DNA from: Burkholderiaceae bacterium
GTDB taxonomy: Bacteria > Pseudomonadota > Gammaproteobacteria > Burkholderiales > Burkholderiaceae
NCBI GenBank assembly: GCA_947374315.1
Contig: CANCBK010000158.1
Coordinates: 1 to 5,686 of the forward strand
Direction: 5' to 3'
DNA: 5,686 nt
Of the stretch, positions 1-5,686 are shown piece by piece. Position numbers and translations under genes: made by a program. Within the stretch, counting starts at the first letter, position 1; the number at the start of each line of letters is the position of its first letter. Below the pieces are notes generated by a model. That model had not been told where the DNA came from. It did no database searches and was given only the letters and a program-made list of their open reading frames with translations.

Positions 1-447
1 CGCTGCTTTTGCAGCATCTTCAATGCGGTTCCAGCCTTTATCAATTTGTGAGAAAGCGATACCAGGAACTCCAAACATGACGCCTTCAACTGCCGCAGCA
101 ACAGTACCGGAATACAGAGTATCTTCGCCCATGTTCTCGCCCTGATTAATTCCAGAAACTACAAGATCAGGCTTCTCATCCAAGAAACCGGTCATTGCAA
201 TATGTACACAGTCAGTTGGAGTGCCATTAATAAATAAGAATCCATCACGCTCACCTCCAGCAACCCGATGAATCGAGAGTGGTCTAGAAAGTGTTAATGA
301 ATTAGAGGCGCCACTGTGATTTTGCTCTGGGGCAATGACTGTTACACGACCCAATGGACGGATGGCATTGACCAGAGCCAAAAGACCTGGGGCTAGATAT
401 CCATCATCGTTAGAAATCAGGATATGAGGCTGTTTATTTTCTGACAT
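1..447 (-). CDS. surE: 5'/3'-nucleotidase SurE, C-terminal part beyond window edge
   Basis: SurE is a metal-dependent cytoplasmic phosphatase that removes phosphate from nucleoside 5'- and 3'-monophosphates and is linked to stationary-phase survival. The frame stays open from the ATG at 447..445 to base 1, giving 149 residues of a protein that is usually about 250 long, so the missing 3' part is due to the window edge. The N-terminal ISNDDGY carries the metal-binding aspartates D14 and D15. The serine of [10 protein letters not shown] is S45, and the asparagine of [11 protein letters not shown] is N101; together these match the four metal ligands known in the family (Asp, Asp, Ser, Asn). NGTPTDCVH (74-82) and [11 protein letters not shown] (112-122) are further family signatures. 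The start is supported by a weak AGGA site ten bases upstream. The gene begins one base after the pump stop codon, so translational coupling and a shared transcript are likely. Nothing visible is broken. Confidence 0.96.
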   Translation of the reverse strand, partial: MSENKQPHILISNDDGYLAPGLLALVNAIRPLGRVTVIAPEQNHSGASNSLTLSRPLSIHRVAGGERDGFLFINGTPTDCVHIAMTGFLDEKPDLVVSGINQGENMGEDTLYSGTVAAAVEGVMFGVPGIAFSQIDKGWNRIEDAAKAA

Positions 448-448
448 A

Positions 449-3400
449 TCAAATAAGTCCTGGATTGTGTTTACCTCGACCTCTGAGCCAAGCGTATAGC
501 ACTGGCAAAACCAATAAAGTTAAGATTGTGGTTGTCACCATGCCGCCAACAATGACTAAAGCCAAAGGTCTCTGGGCTTCAGAACCAATGGAGTGCGATA
601 AAGCAGCAGGCAAGAGCCCAAGTCCAGCAAGCATCGCAGTCATCAACACGGGCCTGACACGCAATGCAGCTCCATCAACCATGGCGTCTTTCATGGCGCC
701 GTGCTCTTCTGCAACGGTCTTATTGATATACGAAATCAAAATGACTCCATCTTGAATAGCGATACCGAATAAAGATAAGAATCCAAAGAGCGCAGAAATA
801 CTCAGAGTCTCGCCACCGAGATGCAAGGCAATGATGCCGCCAATAGCGGCAAATGGCACATTAATCAAAACGATCACAGCATCACGAATATTTCCCAATG
901 CAGCAACCAACAACAAGAAGATTGCGAGCAAAGTCAGCGGAATAATGACCATCAACTTTTGCTGAGCGGCCTTCATTTGATTAAATTGACCATCCCAAGA
1001 AATCGTATAGTTGGTTGGCAACGCTACATTGTTCTCGACCAGGTACTTGGCATCCTCTACGGCACCGCCCAAATCTCTACCGCGTACACTAAAGATTACA
1101 GCGATATAGCGCTTGCCAGCCTCTCGGTAAATGAAGAAAGGTCCATCTGTTAAGCGCACATTGGCTACCATTGAGAGTGGTATCTTTTGACCATTGGGTG
1201 CATCAATCAGTAAGCGCGCAACATCAGGAATATCGTTACGGCTAGCCTCATTTAGGCGAACGGCAATACCAAAAGTTTTCTCATCTTCAAGAAAGTTCGA
1301 TACAGATGCCCCACCAATTGCATTAGCTACAACCGTTTGAATATCGCTGACATTAACGCCGTAGCGTGCAGCCTGCTCTCGATCGATCTGGATATTTAAG
1401 GTAGGCTGACCCAACTCTTTCAGGATATTTTCATCCTCAATACCACGCACTTTTTTAAGTTCAGCAACAACCTCATGTGCCTTTTGGTTTAGAACATCTA
1501 GATCAGAGCCATAAATTTTGACTGAGTTTTCACCCTTAACCCCCGAAAGCGCTTCGTTGACGTTATCTTGAATATATTGAGAGAAGCTAAAGTTAGCGCC
1601 CGGGATCTTGTTTAATTCTGCCTGCAAATGCTGAAGCAATAAATGCTTGCTTGAGCCTTTAGGCATTTCGTCTGGTGACTTAAGGTACAGGCCATATTCC
1701 TGATTAAACACCCCCGTTGAATCGGTTCCATCATCTGGGCGACCAATCTGCACAGCCACCTTTTCAATCTCAGGCTGTTTTATAAAGATCTCGCGTAGCT
1801 GATTTGCCACTTTGATTGAGTAATCCAAGTCAACTGTATTTGGCAAGGTGACACGCAACCAAATATTATTTTCTTCAAGCGTTGGTAAGAATGCGGTCCC
1901 CAAACGGGTCGCACTTAACAAGGTAACGCCCAAGATAAATATGGATACAGCGATAACATGACGCGGATGATCCATCCATTTGCGCAACAAAGGCTTGTAA
2001 CGCTCTAACATCCAAGTGATGAACTTAGGCGGAGCATGGTGGAACTTATCGCCGAACACGAGAGAGATCGCCGCTGGCAAGAAGGTAAGACTCAAAACAA
2101 TTGAGGCTATTAAAGCAAAGCCCATGGTAAATGCCATTGGCTTAAAGATGATGCCCTCAACACCGCCCATTAAAAAAAGCGGCGAATAAGCAACAATGAT
2201 GATGCTGGTTGAATACACCATCGCACGCTGCACTTCACTGGTTGCCAAAATAATGCTCTGTTTGAGACGATTGCCACCCTCCTCCAGGTGCCGCATCACG
2301 TTCTCAGTAATGATGACGGCAGCATCGACAATCACGCCGAAGTCGATAGCACCTAAAGAAATTAAATTTGCAGGAACATTAAACAGATACATTTGGATAA
2401 ACGAAAAGCACAGCGCCAAAGGGATAACTGCAGCAACAACGGCAGCGGCACGTAGATTACCTAAAAAGAGGTAGAGCAATGCCAATACCATCGTGATGCC
2501 GAAGAACATCGTGTGTTTAACGGTTCCAACAGTAATATCCAGTAACACCTGACGGTCATAAAAAGGCTTGACCTCAATACCAGGCGGCAAAATATGACTA
2601 TTGATGTTGGCCACCTTATCCCGAACACGAGCTAAGACCTCAGATGCGTTCTCACCGCGACGCAAATAAACGATGCCCTCTACTGAATCCGGATTGTCAT
2701 TGAACTGAAATAGACCTAATCGTGGGGCGTTACCAATTTCAACTGTAGCAACATCCCCAATCCGGACGGGCACGCCTTTGTTTACAGCCAAAACAACTTG
2801 TTTAATATCTTCGATATTGCGCAATAAGCCAACACCACGCACAACGAACTGTTGCTCACCACTTGGGAGAACGCCGCCGCCAGTATTGTCGTTAGCCTTC
2901 GATAAGGCCTCAATCAGCTGTGGAACCGTTACACCTTTTGACTGAAGACTTTCAGGGCTAACAATGACTTGGTACTGCCGAACCTTGCCGCCGAAAGATG
3001 AAACGTCAGCAACTCCAGGAGTCTGCTTTAGCTCCTTGTAGATCTCATAATTCTGTAAGGTTTTTAAACGTGTTGGCGATGCATAGTCAGACTTCACCTG
3101 ATAACGCAAAATTTCTCCGGTAGCATCTGAATCAGGACTAACACTAGAGTTGACACCGGGAGGAAAAGCGACATTACTTAAGTTGCTAATAAAAGTTTGT
3201 CGCGCCTTAAAGGGATCAGCGTTGTCATTAAATTTCAGAGTAACAACAGAGAGCCCAAAAAGAGACACAGAACGAAATGCCTTTACCCCAGGAATTCCGG
3301 CAAGGGCATTCTCAACTGGAATTGTGACCTGCTGCTCAACCTCGGTTGTACTGCGACCAGGCCATTGGGAAATCGCCTGAATAGTCAGAGGCGCGACGCC

Positions 3401-3526
3401 GGGGTAAGGCTGGATTGGCAACTCCTTGAGACTGAAGGCGCCTAGACAAAGCAATACGCCAGAAGCGATCAAGATGACGACGCGCTTTTCTAAAACTCCC
3501 CGAATAAATGAGGTTACTAAACTCAC
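449..3526 (-). CDS. Inner-membrane efflux RND permease, CzcA/CusA (HME) type
   Basis: This 1025-residue protein is a proton-driven pump that should work as a trimer in the inner membrane and pass substrate through the adaptor to the outer-membrane channel. Its length matches CzcA and CusA. I read twelve membrane segments: one near residues 14-33, six between 338 and 541, and five between 858 and 1015, with two large periplasmic regions between them. The fourth segment holds [15 protein letters not shown] (395-409). D395, D401 and E408 have the same spacing as the essential D402, D408 and E415 of Czc[14 protein letters not shown] (661-673) is also a family motif. The start is GTG, next to the adaptor stop with no gap, and has a perfect AGGAGG site. 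Odd points are PGVAP (42-46) where CzcA has PDVT, A402 and T407 in the relay motif, and D926 in the tenth segment. Heavy-metal export is the family expectation, but the substrate cannot be read from the sequence. Confidence 0.93.
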   Translation of the reverse strand: MSLVTSFIRGVLEKRVVILIASGVLLCLGAFSLKELPIQPYPGVAPLTIQAISQWPGRSTTEVEQQVTIPVENALAGIPGVKAFRSVSLFGLSVVTLKFNDNADPFKARQTFISNLSNVAFPPGVNSSVSPDSDATGEILRYQVKSDYASPTRLKTLQNYEIYKELKQTPGVADVSSFGGKVRQYQVIVSPESLQSKGVTVPQLIEALSKANDNTGGGVLPSGEQQFVVRGVGLLRNIEDIKQVVLAVNKGVPVRIGDVATVEIGNAPRLGLFQFNDNPDSVEGIVYLRRGENASEVLARVRDKVANINSHILPPGIEVKPFYDRQVLLDITVGTVKHTMFFGITMVLALLYLFLGNLRAAAVVAAVIPLALCFSFIQMYLFNVPANLISLGAIDFGVIVDAAVIITENVMRHLEEGGNRLKQSIILATSEVQRAMVYSTSIIIVAYSPLFLMGGVEGIIFKPMAFTMGFALIASIVLSLTFLPAAISLVFGDKFHHAPPKFITWMLERYKPLLRKWMDHPRHVIAVSIFILGVTLLSATRLGTAFLPTLEENNIWLRVTLPNTVDLDYSIKVANQLREIFIKQPEIEKVAVQIGRPDDGTDSTGVFNQEYGLYLKSPDEMPKGSSKHLLLQHLQAELNKIPGANFSFSQYIQDNVNEALSGVKGENSVKIYGSDLDVLNQKAHEVVAELKKVRGIEDENILKELGQPTLNIQIDREQAARYGVNVSDIQTVVANAIGGASVSNFLEDEKTFGIAVRLNEASRNDIPDVARLLIDAPNGQKIPLSMVANVRLTDGPFFIYREAGKRYIAVIFSVRGRDLGGAVEDAKYLVENNVALPTNYTISWDGQFNQMKAAQQKLMVIIPLTLLAIFLLLVAALGNIRDAVIVLINVPFAAIGGIIALHLGGETLSISALFGFLSLFGIAIQDGVILISYINKTVAEEHGAMKDAMVDGAALRVRPVLMTAMLAGLGLLPAALSHSIGSEAQRPLALVIVGGMVTTTILTLLVLPVLYAWLRGRGKHNPGLI
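458..461 (-). promoter_or_regulatory. Weak ribosome binding site of surE
   Basis: AGGA lies ten bases before the surE ATG and inside the last codons of the RND pump gene. The match is short and the spacing is at the long end, so surE translation may depend partly on ribosomes finishing the pump gene, whose TGA stop ends two bases before the ATG (TGATATG). Confidence 0.5.
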
Positions 3527-4789
3527 TTATTCCTCCTGCTTGGCGAAACGGTCATTCAACAAGACAGCGCCATCAGTTAACACTTGCATCCCGGGCTCAA
3601 GACCCTCGGTAACGGCAAAACGCTTACCATCCAAGTCATAACCTTTAACTACAAATCTGCGGAAAGTATCAGGAGCAACTTTGATAATTGCGTAACGCAT
3701 TTCACGAATACGCACGATTGCCGACTGGGGCACTACTACAGCCTCAGCATCACCAATTTTTAATCTAGCATTGACATACATATCCGGACGTAAGAAACCA
3801 TCCGGATTCTCAACATCACAACGTATCAATAAGGCATGTGTTTCAGGATCGATTACTGGAGCGATGTAATTCGCAGTAGCAATAAATTCTTTATCAGGAT
3901 AGGACTGGGAACGCAAGATCATCGTTTGCCCCTTTTGAATCTTCCGAATATCTTGTTCGTAGATGCTACCCAGAAACCAAAGCTCCTTAGGATTTGCCAA
4001 GGTAACCAATACATCACCAGCATTGACAATCGAACCCGGCTCAACAGAGCGCTTAACCACAATACCCTCCAATGGAGAACGCATCACGAGATTAGACTGA
4101 GTCTTCCCGGTCTTTTCTAAGGACTTAATTTCGCCCTCTCCAGCACCTAGGTTACGCATGCGATTGGCAGCAGCCTGCTGGGTAATGCGGGCATCACCCA
4201 ATAAATCGCTCATTGTTTTATTTTCTTCGAGGACTTTGGCCATCTTGGAAGACAGCAAATACTCCTGCTGAGCGGAAATAAATTCTGGGCTGTATAGCTC
4301 TACGACAGGAGAGCCTGAATTGACATCAGCTCCATCAAACGCATAGATACGCTCCACCCTGCCTGGAGCTCTAGCAGAGAGCACCTTTGATTTCTCGGCA
4401 TTAAACGCCAAACGACCCGGAACATTCAACTCAACCGGAACCGGAACCTTGACTGCAGTTTGGAAAATATACACGTCGGGGTTTAGCTCAACACCTTGTA
4501 AACGCAATTCCATTGCGCCTGTCTTTTCAATCTTCAGACTCTTATCGCTCTTCTCCAGTTTCACTGGACGATTTACATTAACCGCTAGGCCGATAACGAT
4601 ACCCAGCATCAGAATAGAGGTGCAGATGGTAACTAAGCGAATGCGTGCACGGGTAGCAGCCGAAAGTGCCCAGTAAGATTTACGAATCTCTTGCTCTTTG
4701 ACAATAGCGCGATGGAGCAACCCACTCCAGAGCCGCTCTAGTGTCTCGAGTACGGACTTTAAGAAAGAAAGAATTTTGTCTTTCAACAC
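3527..4789 (-). CDS. Periplasmic adaptor (membrane fusion protein), CzcB/CusB type
   Basis: The adaptor links the RND pump to the outer-membrane channel. It has up to 420 residues. Residues 1-51 are a basic, partly amphipathic cytoplasmic stretch, followed by one membrane anchor at about 52-71; there is no lipobox. The periplasmic part shows the two half-lipoyl segments (about 138-167 and 235-266), with a helical hairpin of about 168-232 between them. YSPEFISAQQEYL (166-178) and YEQDI (277-281) are typical of the CusB/CzcB group. A beta-barrel region (about 270-345) contains FLRPDMYVNARL, and a membrane-proximal domain ends the protein. No methionine or histidine cluster like the copper-binding one of CusB follows the anchor. 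The start is GTG at 4789 or, by better spacing from the GGAG site, the adjacent TTG at 4786, giving one residue less. The gene lies 6 bases after the channel gene and directly abuts the pump gene. Confidence 0.92.
   Translation of the reverse strand: MLKDKILSFLKSVLETLERLWSGLLHRAIVKEQEIRKSYWALSAATRARIRLVTICTSILMLGIVIGLAVNVNRPVKLEKSDKSLKIEKTGAMELRLQGVELNPDVYIFQTAVKVPVPVELNVPGRLAFNAEKSKVLSARAPGRVERIYAFDGADVNSGSPVVELYSPEFISAQQEYLLSSKMAKVLEENKTMSDLLGDARITQQAAANRMRNLGAGEGEIKSLEKTGKTQSNLVMRSPLEGIVVKRSVEPGSIVNAGDVLVTLANPKELWFLGSIYEQDIRKIQKGQTMILRSQSYPDKEFIATANYIAPVIDPETHALLIRCDVENPDGFLRPDMYVNARLKIGDAEAVVVPQSAIVRIREMRYAIIKVAPDTFRRFVVKGYDLDGKRFAVTEGLEPGMQVLTDGAVLLNDRFAKQEE
3532..3537 (-). promoter_or_regulatory. 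Strong ribosome binding site of the RND pump
   Basis: A perfect AGGAGG sits five bases before the GTG start of the pump. It is formed by the last codons of the adaptor (CAG GAG GAA, encoding Q-E-E), directly before its TAA stop. This decides the GTG start at 3526 despite the lack of an ATG and implies that adaptor and pump are made from one message. Confidence 0.88.
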
Positions 4790-4791
4790 TG

Positions 4792-4797
4792 CTCCTT
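4792..4797 (-). promoter_or_regulatory. Ribosome binding site of the adaptor, overlapping a stop codon
   Basis: AAGGAG overlaps the TAA stop of the channel gene (TAAGGAG). It is only two bases from the GTG at 4789 but five bases from the next codon, TTG at 4786, in the same frame. Normal spacing therefore favours TTG as the true start. The overlap of stop and binding site points to coupled translation of channel and adaptor. Confidence 0.75.
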
Positions 4798-5686
4798 AAA
4801 AAGGTTCTTTGCCAGATGTCACTAGCAACACTGCTTGCGCTTGGAGGAGATTGCTCTCAGCTTGCGCCAATTGAACTTCGAGATTGCGTAATTGGGTTTG
4901 CGCTGTCAGCAAATCGTTAAATCCCTGACCATTATTGGAGTACTGAGTGAGGCCAACCTTATAAGCAGCATCCGCTTGGGGAACTTGGCGCTCTTTGAGA
5001 AATTGCGTTTGATTCTTTGCTTGCTCATACGCAGCATAGGCACCATTCACCGCCAGCACAATCTGTTGACGGTTGGAGATATTGCCCGCTTCGGCTGCAG
5101 CTTGATTGCGCTGTGCCTGCTCTACCCCGTATTTCTCCTTCGTGAAGAAATACAAGGGAATGATTAAATCCAACTCAAACTGATAGAACATCGCGCCGTT
5201 ATTGGCCGAGAATGGGCCGCGCGGAGTAAATGAGGAGCCAATCACTTGGAAGTCTGGCAAATATGCCTTCTTCGCCAAATCCACGCCTTTACGTGCTGCC
5301 TCTAACTGCAATGCTGAACTCTTTAGTGAAGGATGACTAGTTTCAGCGTAGTCTTCTAACTCAATTAAGGTTGGCACACTATTCATTGCGCGGCGAACAT
5401 CTCCACGCAGTACAAGCTTTTCTCTAGAGTGGCGACCGACCAAAGTGTTGATGTTATTGAGAGCAACCGATAGTTGGCGCTCCACATTAAATTGATCTGC
5501 TTGAGCTGCACTTTGTGCCACTTGCGCATTGAGATATTCAACATAAGCAGCCGCATTATTGGAGTAACGCGCCTTAGCGACGTTCTTAATCATCTCCAAA
5601 CGCATTACAGATTCTTTTAAGACTTGCAATTGCTTTTGCGATGCCAGCGCACCGTAATACAGAGTCGAAAGCTGTGCGCCTAACTG
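4796..5686 (-). CDS. Outer-membrane efflux channel (TolC/CzcC family), N-terminal part beyond window edge
   Basis: This is the outer-membrane factor of the tripartite exporter, expected to form a trimeric barrel and periplasmic tunnel. The frame has no stop up to base 5686, so 296 residues are visible of a family usually about 410-480 long; signal peptide and first helices lie outside. An apparent start at 5629 is only an internal TTG codon, since the preceding 19 codons are open and read as helical OMF sequence. The visible part holds the end of one OEP repeat (helix around ARYSNNAAAYVEYLNAQ, 39-55) and the full second one, beginning with the typical SHPSLKSSALQLEAA (117-131) and KKAYLPDF (139-146). 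Its closing helix has the matching TQYSNNGQGFNDLLTAQ (247-263). Long alanine- and glutamine-rich helices fit the tunnel. The gene is first of the three and its promoter must lie to the right of the window. Confidence 0.9.
   Translation of the reverse strand, partial: QLGAQLSTLYYGALASQKQLQVLKESVMRLEMIKNVAKARYSNNAAAYVEYLNAQVAQSAAQADQFNVERQLSVALNNINTLVGRHSREKLVLRGDVRRAMNSVPTLIELEDYAETSHPSLKSSALQLEAARKGVDLAKKAYLPDFQVIGSSFTPRGPFSANNGAMFYQFELDLIIPLYFFTKEKYGVEQAQRNQAAAEAGNISNRQQIVLAVNGAYAAYEQAKNQTQFLKERQVPQADAAYKVGLTQYSNNGQGFNDLLTAQTQLRNLEVQLAQAESNLLQAQAVLLVTSGKEPF

Noticed and set aside
448..448. Terminator between pump and surE
   Set aside because: Only one base separates the genes, and I see no GC-rich hairpin followed by a T run on the minus strand in the flanking bases.
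465..1153. Plus-strand open frames of 96 and 110 codons opposite the pump gene
   Set aside because: They lie wholly antisense to a well-conserved pump sequence, have no recognisable domain and no ribosome site that I can defend. They are shadows of the real gene.
2172..2178. Run of seven A (seven T on the coding strand) in the pump gene as a slippage site
   Set aside because: It encodes the ordinary Leu-Phe-Leu of a membrane segment and the frame continues normally. There is no alternative product that would make sense.
2196..2474. Plus-strand open frame of 92 codons opposite the pump relay region
   Set aside because: Antisense to the conserved fourth membrane segment; composition follows the opposite coding strand and no family is recognisable.
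3150..3641. Three overlapping plus-strand frames at the pump-adaptor junction
   Set aside because: They overlap each other and cross the junction of two clear minus-strand genes; no sign of a protein family or translation signal.
3836..5167. Plus-strand open frames opposite adaptor and channel genes
   Set aside because: All are antisense to clear tripartite-efflux genes and show no domain or start signal.
5627..5629. Apparent start of the channel gene
   Set aside because: The codon is TTG and the frame stays open through 19 more codons to the window edge, with sequence that continues the family helix. The real start is outside.

Overview
The window is almost entirely coding and every gene reads on the minus strand, so transcription runs from the right edge to the left. 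The order is: an outer-membrane efflux channel protein (its 5' part lies beyond the right edge), a periplasmic adaptor (membrane fusion protein), an inner-membrane RND pump of the heavy-metal-efflux type (CzcA/CusA family), and surE, the survival-protein nucleotidase (its 3' part lies beyond the left edge). Non-coding DNA totals only 7 bases: 6 between channel and adaptor, 0 between adaptor and pump, and 1 between pump and surE. There is no stretch of 300 bases without a gene. I see no tRNA, rRNA, insertion sequence, CRISPR array, attachment site, convincing terminator or convincing promoter.

The first three genes encode a complete CBA-type tripartite exporter. The pump uses the proton gradient in the inner membrane, the adaptor bridges the periplasm, and the channel crosses the outer membrane. 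Their fit is shown by gene order and by Shine-Dalgarno sites that lie in, or overlap, the end of the gene before. The true substrate is open. The proton-relay motif of metal-exporting RND pumps is present, but the N-terminal porter segment departs from classical CzcA and CusA, and a copper-binding methionine of CusA appears to be replaced. surE begins one base after the pump stop codon, so it probably shares the efflux transcript at least in part. This differs from the usual setting of surE with pcm, nlpD and rpoS, although such genes could still follow beyond the left edge.

The organism is a Gram-negative proteobacterium, most likely a betaproteobacterium. The SurE wording (SGASNSLTL, SGINxGx[11 protein letters not shown]) is of the proteobacterial and especially betaproteobacterial kind, and the base composition looks moderate, by eye a little under 50% GC. 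A Burkholderiales freshwater lineage such as Polynucleobacter would fit, but that is an inference from memory and not a proven assignment.

Overall this is a well-formed efflux operon fused to a housekeeping gene. I did not find evidence of a wholly new system. The points most worth a second look are the divergent pump, the cytoplasmic extension of the adaptor, and the coupling to surE.
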